Shown in pieces: positions 35,512-45,572 of a stretch of 64,000 nt of DNA. The DNA is taken from assembly GCA_958496175.1 (NCBI GenBank), contig OY292275.1, positions 54,761,701 through 54,825,700 on the forward strand. Direction: 5' to 3'. Within the stretch, counting starts at the first letter, position 1. Each line of letters opens with the position of its first letter. The notes under the pieces are model-generated. The model was not told the DNA's origin. It saw only the letters and a program-made list of their open reading frames with translations, and searched no databases. This stretch comes from Sisyra terminalis (taxonomy: Eukaryota > Arthropoda > Insecta > Neuroptera > Sisyridae). Position numbers and translations under genes: made by a program.

Positions 35512-35945
35512 GTTTTTGAATTTCTTTGCTCCCAGAGGCTCAAATGCTTCCAAATTGATTAAAATTAATTTTAAGATAGTCCGCTTTCTAACTTAAGTTT
35601 CTTATGGAAATAAGATGGGAAAAATTTAATTTATTCTTTAGAATTCCATAACTCAGCGAAACATAAATCGAAAGTTACTAATCGCGTCATGTTTATTGTA
35701 AATTTAACGCTCTACAAAAAAGAGCTTTTATGATTTTTCGCTAAATCTATTGGCTTAAGAATACGGTAGTAATGGTCAATGAAAGTATAATGCTTTTTTA
35801 ACTGAGCAACGGAAAGATGGTAGAGTTGTATATTCCATAAGAAACTTAAGTTGGAAAGCGGACTATCTTAAAATTAATATTAAGAGCTCAAATTTTCAGG
35901 AAATTTTCTTTGGAAGCATTTGAGTCCCTAGGAGTCAAGAAATTT
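35512..35945. mobile_element. Foldback repeat, ~95-bp arms
   Basis: The left arm (about 35512-35610: ATTTCTTTGCTCCCAGAGGC...AACTTAAGTTTCTTATGGAA) is repeated inverted at about 35842-35945 (TTCCATAAGAAACTTAAGTT...GCATTTGAGTCCCTAGGAGT). The loop contains GCTCTACAAAAAAGAGC. A close GCTCTACAAAAAAGG word occurs in the arms of the foldback at 50244-51090 and near 60975. These are probably one family of palindromic elements. Confidence 0.65.
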
Positions 35946-35954
35946 AAAAACATC

Positions 35955-36180
35955 CCTATTAAGGACCACCCAAATGCAAATATATCAACAAAGACAGAGA
36001 AAAAATATCGTAAACACATACGTGTGAGTGAAATACAATCATTTTCTCAAATTAGCGCTGAATTGTTGCTATGGTTTCAACGGTCATTTTGATTTCATTG
36101 CCAATTGCCAATTTAACCATTTACTAGTTGTGTCAATATTGAGCGGTGAATATTTCACGGGAAATTACTAGTTGTGTATT
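35955..36180. repeat. Right copy of the ~220-bp direct repeat
   Basis: Pairs with 35040-35270. The short plus-strand frame at 35910-36092 overlaps it and is not accepted as a gene. Confidence 0.55.
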
Positions 36181-39100
36181 AAAAGGAATATTGTTTAGAC
36201 AGTAAAATTTGGAAATATTTAGTTCGACGTTGTCTATATTCTAAATAAAAAATACAAGTGACCCTCTTCTCCCTTTTTGACTGGCTTCTAAATTATATAA
36301 ACGGTGGTACATGAATTGATTAATCTAATGCAATAATTTCATCAATAATCTGCTAAAAATTTTCATTTAAACAAATCGTCTGAAAAATAGAAAAGATCAA
36401 ATAAAATTTCTCCCTCCCCCCTTGAAATAAAAATTCGGTATCCACACCTGATCAAAGCTAGAAAATATAAACTTTTTTACGGAAGGCAGCAGGAGTCAAT
36501 TTAGAAAAAAAAAACGGTTAGCTAGTGAACAAGTCGTTAAGGGTAGTCAATAGTCATACATCATAATGAGAGAAATTTCAAAAATCTAATTCGATTCAAA
36601 AGCAATTTCCGTTCCGATCTCGAACTAACCCTTAAAAATAATTTGGGCGGCTTTATAGTAAATTAAAAAAAAAAAAAAACTCCCATTAATAAATTAAATA
36701 CCTCTAGGAATTTTTCACGGCCAATTTTTTCAAGTGTCCCCCCGTTTAAACCCTTCAGTCAAACCTGATTAAAACACATTGTTAGCTTTGAATTATTATT
36801 TTATAGGTTCGAAATTTATACCCTCATATTTCTCTTTGATCTAGAAGCCCATTTAGCTTCTCATTTTTTTTTCTTTTTGAATTCCCAAATAAATATAAAA
36901 AGCATCTCATTTTAATTTTCAATCAATAAAAATGTACTCTGTGAATTAAAAAAAAATGTAAATGTTTTCCTCTAGATGGCAATGGTTTCGATCGTTGAAA
37001 ATTCGTCTCATTAAAAATTTATAGAAAGAAAAAAGCTTGGAATTAATTTCGTTTTAAACGACCACCAAGTTGTGGGGGGTTGAAGGTTGGTATTATTCCC
37101 GAAACGTAACGATAGTAATCAGCAGGGGAGGGAAATGAAGAAAAAACTGGAATTATGGGATTTGATGAGGGAAAATGGATAGGGGCGGGGGTAATCAACT
37201 CGATTTATGTAAATAAATATTAGGCGTGCGTGTTTTGATCTGAATCAGAACGCCTATTTTATTGAACTAATATTAGAATTAAATTGAGGGGATGAATGGA
37301 CGAAATGATATAGAAAAACTTCAAAGATTTCCATTTTAAATATTTGATTTAAAAATTTATTTTTCTCAAGGGTAACGATGTGAGTTGAAATCTGAAAAGC
37401 AAATGAAGTGAGGGTTTAGATTTTTGTGTGTATTAAATTGGGGTAAACCGGGTTATAAAGGTCACTTTTTCTTGAGGAAAGCCATAAAAGTTAGTTTGTT
37501 CACATGCATAAAACGATTTATATTTCCCTTATCACATAGCCATCTGAATCTCAATATTTTTGTTGTTATTATTATAATTTTTTCAAGTCTTTAGTATTTT
37601 CTCATTTAAGATTTTATCTTTGAAAATCAAGTCTAGTTGAGGTCCATTTACGTTTTACGGCATTCCTATTAGAATTTTAATATATGTTGAGGTTATGTTA
37701 TGCTCTTTTTTTGAGGTTAAATCCGACCAAACATGGCCGCCGGGTTTAATTTTCAATGCAATTAGTCCAATTTAAATTTTTCAAAAGGCAAAATCCTCAA
37801 GTCGAAAGGAAAAAGGAAGACGAGGGCAATTGACTGGCGCCTGACCTATAAACTTGCCGGACTCGTTCCTACTGCACTGGCCTCCGGGGGCGTCCAAAAA
37901 ACAAAAGCGGAGATGAGTGAAAAAAAAGAAAAGAAAAACGGTTAGTGCAGCCGCACCTCGTTTGTTAAAAACGCGAAAAATAAATCAAAACCAGCCCATT
38001 TTTTTAAAATGATTTTTAATATCATAATATAAATTGAAATTGGCGCTGGAAGCGCTTATAGAAAAACAAAAAACAATCGTAAGGGAGCGAGCGCCATTTT
38101 TAAATGGAGGGTAATTTGCGGGAGCTTTTTTTTTTGAGTTTTGTCAGTTCAACGCCTTCTTGATAAATATAAAAGTGTCTTATCCATTTTTTGGATGCGA
38201 GCCATGATGAGATCTATAATATGAAAAAGGCCGAGACATAATACATTATACGATGATGAAATTTTCTAAAAAATTGAATAAATTTGTCGGATCGCGGAAT
38301 GCGGAACAAATGAATAAAATTAGGCCGAGCCGTGGAAATCGGTGACGATTTTCATTTGTTTTGCGTCGATTTTCCGTTTGTTATCGATATGCTGAATCGA
38401 TTCCACGTATTTCGATCGCTTTTGTTTTAGGTATTTTTTTTTTATTTTCGCCACAAAATCTTGAATTAAGATCGGAATCTGAGGGTAGTTTGGTCTGAAA
38501 ATATTCTCATTTGCTTTGTTTTCCATGAATTGTGTGTGATCAAAAATTCCATATGGATCACCCAAAAAAGAAAAAAATCGATTCGATGGATTTGTGGGGA
38601 AAAAAATGAACAACTTTGGAGTTAATTTGGCGGTAAAAAACAAGTGAATTAGAGTGGAATTTTGGAATCCTTTGTTTCAAATTTGAAAATTTGAATGACG
38701 TCTGTCCGAAACTAAGCCTTGATTCTGGACAGAAACCACAATGTTTTGATTGGAATAGTAGGCCATGGCTATTAGCAAAGCCTTCCTTGATTTTTTATTT
38801 TTTTTGGTGAATTTTTATTTTTCACCCGAATCTCGTGAATTCGATTGATTTTCATATCGATTAAAAAGGTCAGTAGCGGGTGATAAAAGTGGTCAACTAC
38901 ATTGGGCAGACAACAGTGGCGGCGATTGCGGTGGGAATCAATGTCAAGGTGACTATCTGCGCTTCTTCTTTACAAGACATGAATTATAATTAGGCGCGAA
39001 CCCATTTCACTCTCGTTGGCAAAAATAAATCATCCATATGGACGCCCGAAAAGAATTCAACAAAACGTAGGCAATATCTACAGCCACCAACAAAAGTTCC

Positions 39101-39540
39101 CTCAAAAAAAAAAAAAAGACGATAATCTCAAAAGGACCTCTTAAATAGGCAGAACGAAAGACTTGGGGAAAAAAAAATCCAAGAAGCAAAAAATGCATAT
39201 CTAATTATTCAACCCAATCTGTACGTTTCCAAATAATTATAATAATTAAATCCGTGCCCCCTTCAATAGAAAAAAAAATACGAATTAAAACCTCCCTTTT
39301 TTCGAATTCAAATATCCCGCTCAAACAGCTCATTAACTTGTCATTGATCTGAAATTTTAATTCGATTAATTCAACTTTTAATTATTACCACCGCTTCAGA
39401 ACTCCCAACCCTTTCACTTCGTTCCGCTATGCTCTGCTTTCTGTTCAATATAAGTAAGTACCAAGCACAGAAATCATTTATTGTAACCATTGAAAATTGA
39501 TGGAAAAAAAATCAGTAAAAAAATTTATTGTCCGGAAAAT
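36181..39540. other. Non-coding stretch with one isolated family-A-like terminus
   Basis: No gene is recognised. At 37440-37467, GGGGTAAACCGGGTTATAAA followed by GGTCAC resembles the ends of the 967-bp TIR family and of the 7771 element, but no opposite end was found nearby. The region at 37790-37990 is richer in GC and CpG. The minus-strand frames at 38320-38643 and 39007-39198 show no known domains. Confidence 0.4.
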
Positions 39541-39640
39541 CTTTGATAATATTCGGCCAAACTTCGGCTTTAAATTCGGTAAGTTTCGGCACTGGATTGA
39601 AGTTTCGGTTTCGGCAGAAAATCTGCCGAAATAAACCTTC
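39541..39640. repeat. Cluster of TTTCGG/CCGAAA words with hairpin
   Basis: Contains TTCGGCC, GTTTCGGC and AGTTTCGGTTTCGG, and the hairpin TTTCGGCAGA-AAA-TCTGCCGAAA at 39609-39631. The same vocabulary forms the ends of the putative element at 53339-54215. Probably one terminus of a related DNA transposon. Confidence 0.4.
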
Positions 39641-40599
39641 GTTAACTTTTAATTGAAAAAAACTGTTGAAAAAATTAATCTATTTAGATATCTTAATTCC
39701 AATTTTTTTTTCACTCAACTTCAATCAAGCCCACCTGACCATCTGTTTTTAATTACCGGAAAAGTTCATTAAAATTTAAACACAACCACTCGCACAATGG
39801 CTTTTTTACATTAATTTCCATCTAAACGTATACAAGGGAGCCGTACACATCTCGATTACGATCTTATTACAACAATTATTACATAATATAATTATTTTTA
39901 TTCGTAATTAATCCAAATAAACGAGGGGTATGTGGTAGACGCAGAAAAAAAGCAAATATGGACAGATGAAACTGCGATAAAAATTGCACGACAAATGGCG
40001 GAATGCCATAATGACTGGTTTGCTGAAAACGTTGCTTATCTTCATCGGCTCAACTTGTATGTCCCCTTGCTGTTCACCCGATAATAAACCCCCCAAGATA
40101 AATCTCCACCACCCCACCCCACCCCCCGTTGCATTGCCATTCTGGCTGTTGGTTATGGAATTGGTTGGCGGTGGTTTAATGTAACGATTTTGGCTGTAGA
40201 CCACGTTCGTTTGTTTGTCGGAAAATTAATGAAAAGCCGAATAGATGATGATCTTTGAACGATAAAATTGACTTTATTTGCATGGAGATTTAAAATAAAG
40301 ACATTATAACGACCTTATTCCTCCCCCATTATAAATTGTGTACAATTTTTTTTTACACTATTCCAAAAGTAAATAGGATTGAAGAGATAGTAATTTGACT
40401 TCCCCAGCACTTATAGTAATACTCATCGAATTTTGTACAATTTATCGAAGTTTTCCAATCATATATGGAAAATGATTCTGTATTTGGTCAGGGAATTTTA
40501 TAACCATGAAACACCTGTAAAAAATATTTAAGTTACTGTGAAAATGATCCATATCTTTTCACTTTTCACTTTCCATTTTCATTTATAACTTGATGGAAT
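39641..40599. other. Non-coding stretch
   Basis: Nothing recognised. Overlapping frames on opposite strands at 39908-40204 (-) and 39984-40184 (+) arise from a GC-richer patch and have no known similarity. Confidence 0.4.
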
Positions 40600-40800
40600 T
40601 ACCCATGCAGGAATCCCCATAGTGAAATGATAGAACCGTGTTTGGGTTAATATTTGGACCCCAACTTTCGTAAACCTGTTACCAATGGGTAGACAGCATA
40701 ATCGTACCAATGACTGGCAAAGCTTGGGCCAAAACTGGCGAGCTTAACATTGGCCAATTTACGGCAACCCGGGCTTGACCAAAGCTAAAGGTACCTAGCT
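40600..40800. repeat. Fragment related to the 28825 repeat
   Basis: Begins ACCCATGCAGGAATCCCCAT, like TAGCCCATGTAGGAACTCCC at 28825, and holds CAAAGCTTGGGCCAAAACTGG, like the GGGCC/GGCCC words of 28825-29453. No right terminus was identified. Confidence 0.35.
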
Positions 40801-41086
40801 TTTTCGTCTATAGTCCAAAAATATCATAATCTTTATCTACGTGTGTATTCAGTACTTCAGTAGTACGCCATATAGAATAAAGGTACCACCCATAAGAATG
40901 TACGATATCAGGTGTCCAGTCCAGCAATCAGGAAAATATAAACATGTCAGGAATGTAGAAACTTGATAATTTTTTTTTTTTATAATTTGAATCAAATTGG
41001 TTGGAAAAGGTGGGGATGTCGTCATAAGTGAGCTTATTATGTGAAAAATATGTATGTTGAATAATAAGTTCATCAAAATATATCAA

Positions 41087-41340
41087 CCGTTTATTTTGAA
41101 AGTGGCGTAAGTCCATTTCAAGGACGGTTTATATGGTGATTCTTCTTCTTGCAACACGAACAAAGTACCTATGTTAATTATTTAACTGCTAAGTTTTCAC
41201 AAATTACTGATTTCATTTTAGTTGTTAACAAAACCGCCAATTATTCCCTCCTCCTTAGTATCTTCTGTTCTTATAGTTAAAAATGATAACACTATAGAGA
41301 ATGTTCTTGAAATGGACTTAACTCACTTTCAAATATATGG
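41087..41340. mobile_element. TIR element (254 bp), first of two in tandem
   Basis: The left end CCGTTTATTTTGAAAGTGGC continues to TAAGTCCATTTCAAGGAC. The right end read inward is CCATATATTTGAAAGTGAGT, continuing to TAAGTCCATTTCAAGAAC: about 38 bp of inverted repeat. It abuts directly on a second element with the same ends. Short minus-strand frames at 40849-41116 run into its left end and are not genes. Confidence 0.7.
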
Positions 41341-41781
41341 ACCGTTTATTTTGAAAGTAGTCTAAGTCCATTTAAAGTTACAATCCATACGATAAAGTTT
41401 GCATAATATTTGTAAATTGACCAGATTATGTGGATATTTGAATGAATAAATTTTCACAAACTATTGAGTTTATTTGGTTTTGACCATAGCAGTTATAATT
41501 TCTTTGGTAGCTAACTTTATGTTTCGATAGCTAGAAAAAGCGATTGTATATAAAGCAGTGGTTCTTATTAACCTTGTTGGAGATACTGATTCCCATTAGT
41601 TGCATATGGGAATTCATCGAACCATTCTTAATTTGAAAAAAAAACCAAATATATTTATACAGAGGGCATAGGAGTTGGGGATGTCGAATCCGCGAGACTG
41701 ACTCCCTGAACCTTTGGGGTTCCATCGAACTTTGGTTTGAAGCATTCTTGAAATGGACTTAGACCATTTTCAAAATAAACG
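41341..41781. mobile_element. TIR element (~440 bp), second of two in tandem
   Basis: The left end ACCGTTTATTTTGAAAGTAG leads into TCTAAGTCCATTTAAAG. The right end read inward is CGTTTATTTTGAAAATGGTC leading into TAAGTCCATTTCAAGAA. It shares its TIR with the preceding element and was extended by a hAT fragment near 41556. Confidence 0.7.
41556..41730. mobile_element. hAT terminal fragment inside the second TIR element
   Basis: Starts CAGTGGTTCTTATTAACCTT, a common hAT terminus, followed by the usual internal sequence (GAGATACTGATTCCCATTAG ... GAATTCATCGAACC). The opposite strand near 41725 reads GAACCCCAAAGGTTCAGGGA. A clean matching right terminus is not seen, so it is truncated. The minus-strand frame at 41531-41725 is a translation of this element. 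Confidence 0.55.
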
Positions 41782-41841
41782 ATTCAAATATGATAAATCA
41801 AATGGCTGTTTGGGATTATTTTACTATGCTCTTCTCAATAT

Positions 41842-42800
41842 TCATTAATAAATCTAGACATTTTTTATATAGGTGAAAAATATTAAGGATCCATTTTCTG
41901 TAGTAACATTTGCTTTATATTTATTGATGTTATGATTTAACAATGAAATGAAAAATGTTTTTTTTTTCTTCTGGTGGTACTGCAGTACAGATAGATGATA
42001 AAATTCAGATCTCAGCTTTTATTTCTTTAAATAAGAAGACAATTCATGTTGTTTAAGATCGGTTTTTTATATAATATTTTTTAATATTGAAATTAGATAC
42101 GTTTCGTTACATATCGTAACTTCATCAGACTTCTTGAATCACAAAAAATATAATAGTTTCAATTTAAATTGAATTTAAAATAAAATTTAATTTATTGATT
42201 TTTTATATTTTTTTAATTTTTTTTATTTAATAGTCGCATAAACAGCATGGTCATGAGGGACTTCTAGATTACATAATAATTAATAATTACAATAATTTTT
42301 GGCACAATACGGGGATCGAACCCACTACCTACTCGTTTTTTTAAAGCAGTCACCTAGACCACTCGGCTACCGGTAGGCTTTATTGAGTTTAAATTGAAAC
42401 TATTATATAATTTATTTTTTTTAATAATTTAAAAATAAATTTAAATAAATTATAAAATAAAATAAAATTTTATTTATTGATTTTAAATTGAAACGATTAT
42501 ATTTTTTGTGATTCAAGAAGCCTGATGAAGTTATGATACGTAACGAAACGTAGCTAATTTGAATATGAAAAAATATTAAATAAAAAAATCGATCTTAAAC
42601 AACCTTAATTGTCTTCTTATTTAATAAAAGCTGAGATCTTAATTTTATCGTCTATCTGTACTGCAGTACCACCTGAAGAAAAAAATATTTTTTATTTCAT
42701 TGTTAACTCGTAACATTAATAAATGTAAAGCAAATGTTACTATAGAAAATGGATCCTTAATATTTGTCACCTATATACAAAATTTTCAGATTTATTGATA
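41842..42800. mobile_element. Large foldback element, arms ~320 bp, with SINE in the loop
   Basis: The left arm (about 41842-42179) and right arm (about 42480-42800) are inverted copies. The outer part AGGATCCATTTTCTGTAGTA pairs with its complement near 42740-42759, and the inner part holds AGACAATTCATGTTGTTTAA and the core TTTCGTTACATATCGTAACT. Both arms carry the same unit as the 156-bp foldback at 5755-5910. The words CTGCAGTACCACC (right) and GGTGGTACTGCAG (left) are exact complements. The loop holds a tRNA-derived segment. No transposase is seen. Confidence 0.8.
42230..42385 (-). mobile_element. tRNA-derived SINE head in the foldback loop
   Basis: On the minus strand, TAGCCGAGTGG at 42369-42359 fits the RNA polymerase III A box, and GGTTCGATCCC near 42322-42312 fits the B box. 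The spacing is tRNA-like, and the start resembles tRNA-Leu/Ser (GTAGCCGAGTGGTCTAGGTG). The anticodon-arm region is filled with an A run, and the acceptor stem does not pair convincingly, so it is not a functional tRNA. A SINE head or tRNA pseudogene is the best reading. The body downstream is AT-rich and unlike the SINE at 53621. Confidence 0.55.
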
Positions 42801-42900
42801 AAGTTACGATACGTAACGAAACGTAGCTAATTCAAATATTAAAAGATATTAAATAAAAAAACCGATTATAAACAACCTGAATTGTCTTCTTATTTAGTAC
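42801..42900. repeat. Third copy of the foldback arm unit
   Basis: Contains GTTACGATACGTAACGAAAC and AAACAACCTGAATTGTCTTC, the inner part of the adjacent foldback arm. It ends TACTGCAGTACCAC, the same word found at the edge of the arms. It is a partial tandem duplication of the right arm. Confidence 0.65.
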
Positions 42901-43590
42901 TGCAGTACCACAATGCCGATATGGGTAACAGCCGCCACTGGACAGATCAGAAGACGCATCTGATCTGAATGTGTAATTATAATAGTAGATTTGATTTGTT
43001 GGGGGAAAAAAGGGCAGCGATAAGCAATTGGAGTGATTTTGTGGCTCTCGTTAAAATTGTTGCTGATGCTGATGATGGTGCTTTTAATGCCCGTTTGATG
43101 GCCGGTATTGTGGTGGCGCTGGGTTGTTAACGAGAACGGCGGCTCAGATCGTAAATCATTTCGATTAGATCGGAATGTATCTATCGACGGTGTATAGAAA
43201 TGCTATATGGAGCGCGGCCGCGGTATCAGTGATGTGATGATGGGTCCGGACGACGAGGACCTCGGATGCCTTGGATCCAATCAGGTCTGCTGGGACCTAT
43301 TGCTGAAGGAGGCCTCGGTCTCGTGTTGATCGGGGCGCTAAATATTAACACGGCCTCCTGCTGCTTCTCGCAGACAGACGAATTAACTATTAATGTAAAT
43401 GAGTCTGACGAGCCGAAGAGGATGGAGGCGGTTTGCTTATTTCATCTCTCGATTTTTGCCACATCTTTTATCATCACTCCATCACCGTTGCCGTATTTTA
43501 TTTTACGCGTTTCTTGTCCTCCTGTGAGGACATCATCATTACTGCCTTCATCGTTTAATTACTCCAACCTCACCTAAATGAATACACACA
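42901..43590. promoter_or_regulatory. GC-enriched, repeat-free island; possible enhancer or exon
   Basis: Among the largest GC-rich, transposon-free blocks in the window, with GATGCTGATGATGGTGC-type repeats at 43062-43085 and a NotI-like GCGGCCGC near 43214. The plus-strand frame at 43266-43577 (103 codons) resembles no known protein. Its upstream CCTCCTGCTGCTTCTCGCAG (43353-43372) looks like a splice acceptor, but no matching donor follows a consistent frame. It lies about 650 bp upstream of the candidate recursive splice site. Regulatory function is only an inference from composition. Confidence 0.3.
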
Positions 43591-44209
43591 TATATGTATA
43601 TAAAAATATATAGGTATTATGGGTATGTAGGTGTAGCGATCTATATAAAATATACGGGCGAAGGAAACAATTTCTTCAAACTACCAACGGAAATGAAAAT
43701 AAATCCTATAATTAAAACAACACCAACCATTCATAACGAGCCCCTGAGCGAAATGAAAATTACATTAATTCCCAAGTACTTAATACAACCCTTATCACCG
43801 AAGAAACATAAAAAAAACATCCACTATTGTTTCCTTCAAAATTTTAACAATAAATGTGATTAAATTCAATCAAAAATTGCCAGGGGTTCGGCGACAAAAT
43901 TAAAATTGATACCCATTCGTCTTCTAAGTGTTTGTTTTGGCTTAGTTAATTCAGGCCACGTAGATTTCTGTAATTTTCTTGTATGAGTCATTTACGGATT
44001 TCGATCAGTTCATAGTCTCGTATTTAACTTTCTTCTTACTCACGGAATATTAAAACCTGGGAATACCTTAGATATCCATTTTTGGATTGTTAATAATGAG
44101 AAACAAATTCATTATGCAACACACGGATGCATTTTTGGTGGGGAATATTATTAATTATAAAACTATTAGGCTAACAATATGACTAAATTTCAATTAAGGA
44201 ATATCATTG
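43591..44209. other. Non-coding stretch
   Basis: AT-rich with a short TATATATA-type tract near 43590. The plus-strand frame at 43594-43863 has no known similarity. Confidence 0.4.
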
Positions 44210-44248
44210 ATTTCATATTTTTTTTCTTTTTTTTTCCAGGTGAGTATC
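44209..44248 (+). promoter_or_regulatory. Candidate recursive splice site (ratchet point)
   Basis: A run of about 27 bases that is almost all pyrimidine, with one A, ends in CCAG and is followed with no gap by GTGAGTATC (junction 44239|44240). An acceptor fused to a donor, with no exon between, is the defining form of the recursive splice sites that let very long insect and vertebrate introns be removed in steps. Branch-point-like CTAAC and CTAAAT lie 50-70 bases upstream. It is on the same strand as the candidate first exon, about 32 kb downstream, a plausible spacing. Only transcript data could confirm use. Confidence 0.55.
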
Positions 44249-44695
44249 TATTTGCTACGTACCTACTTGGAATTTTCGATCATTTGATTCCAGTTCTGGA
44301 GTTTTCGTAAGTTATTATTTAAATATTGAACTCCAGATAATTCAAATTTGAAGATATTTAAAATGTATTATTTTTCACTTTGCTATTATTCTAGAATAAT
44401 ACTAAGGTGATTAAATCTTTTATGCCTACTATAATACATTGTATTTATTAAAGGGCGTTATAATTCATAATTCCCGTGGTCAAGGATATCTTATAAGAAA
44501 TGCATTGGAAATTTGAGGACATTATTTTTCATAGTGCCCTCAAATTTATATTTCGCTAAGAAGGCTTGACTCTAACTTAATGTTTTCTATGGAAACTTGA
44601 ACTGCTTATTATTTTCAGATTTGAATACATTTTGCGAATTTAGAGTTGAGATAAAATTTATTTTTTCTTATGAATTAAATGAAAAATAAAAGTTT
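44249..44695. other. Non-coding stretch with a weak foldback-family match
   Basis: Around 44570-44610, CTAACTTAATGTTTTCTATG resembles the arm of the foldback at 35586-35614 (CTAACTTAAGTTTCTTATGG). Nothing else is recognised. Confidence 0.35.
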
Positions 44696-44813
44696 GTATG
44701 CACTTCAGGTGTTATTAGGTGATAATATCCATCGAGGGACAAACATCCAGAGGCCCTCGGGCCGCGTTATCTGGCCTCCGGGTATTATCACCTTGATAAT
44801 GCCCTTCGTACAT
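44696..44813. mobile_element. Small palindromic MITE (~118 bp)
   Basis: The left end TATGCACTTCAGGTGTTATT continues into AGGTGATAATA. The right end read inward is TATGTACGAAGGGCATTATC continuing into AAGGTGATAATA. The inner part is GC-rich with further pairing (GAGGCCCTCGGGCC). It forms one long imperfect hairpin. No coding capacity. Confidence 0.6.
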
Positions 44814-45022
44814 AAGTAACTATTAAACTAAAACCATAACAAAATGTAGCTGTTAATTTTTAACTTTACTTGATAAAATCTAAGAAATATTGATTTAAAA
44901 GTGCAAAAAATATTGTTTAAATAAAAATGCCTAAAACGACTTTCTATTAGCCCGGTATTAAAAGACGTCACAGTACATAGAAAATTCAAAGTCCTACGGA
45001 CGTATTCCTGTGGAAAATGTAT
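44814..45022. other. Short AT-rich spacer
   Basis: Probably the degraded 3' part of the transposon whose pseudogene follows: KYIFHR-like residues can still be read on the minus strand just beyond the last stop. Confidence 0.3.
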
Positions 45023-45572
45023 TTAAAAGCACCAATAGTAAGATTGACAGAGGAATGTGTCTAGTTTCTCAATTGCATCGAGTATAACGCTGAAATGTGT
45101 TGCATTAAAAGCAATATTTTTTGGCGATTGAAGGATCCTCAAATACCCGCTGGCTTAAATTGATTGCAATGGTGTATGATCTTTCAAATTTTCCTACTAC
45201 TTCTTTTATGGCTTCGAAATATTCAGCATAAAACAATAAAGTTTTCTTCCAAGTACCCCACCGTGTTAAAATTGATTCTGGGGGTAGTATTACATTTGGT
45301 AGTTGCTCTTTCTATACTTGTAGTCGCCATAGTGCTTTTAAAAAGCCCTTTTTTGTAGAAGAAATCAATTTATTGACTATCCCGAACTAGTTTTTGATCT
45401 TTTCCGCAACTTGATATAATCCGAGGGCTAGCCAGGTGATGTGAAACAATATTGGGTATAATACTTTCAGAGCTTGACGTAAGGGGGACATTTCGACGGT
45501 ATAATACAACACACCAAACACGAATAACTGCTGAAGTAAGCTTTTACAATGAAAATGTACCAATATATGCAA
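45023..45572 (-). pseudogene. hAT-like (DUF659-type) transposase fragment, broken
   Basis: Reading the minus strand from 45572 gives LRQALKVLYPILFHITWLAL and GLYQVAEKIKN. This matches the family pattern '...LYPKM.HVTCLAH.LHRVAEEIR' of insect hAT-derived proteins. After a stop near 45387 the same frame continues with VNKLISSTKKGFLKALWR, a second stop, then PPESILTRWGTW (TRWGTW at 45266-45249) and FYAEYFEAIKEVV. After a frameshift in an A run it reads HFSVILDAIEKLDTFL and ends at 45023. Order and spacing fit the central portion of these proteins. Family Cys and His residues have changed (TCLAH reads TWLAL). It is a dead relic; terminal repeats were not located. The plus-strand frame at 45164-45358 is its shadow. 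Confidence 0.65.

Noticed and set aside
42312..42369. Functional tRNA-Leu or tRNA-Ser gene
   Set aside because: A and B boxes are present, but the acceptor stem and anticodon arm do not fold properly. Better read as a SINE head or tRNA relic.
43266..43577. 103-codon plus-strand frame
   Set aside because: No known similarity, and no acceptor/donor pair in one consistent frame. Reported only as a GC-rich island.
45164..45358. 64-codon hydrophobic plus-strand frame, looking like a membrane protein
   Set aside because: It is the antisense shadow of the hAT-like transposase relic on the minus strand.
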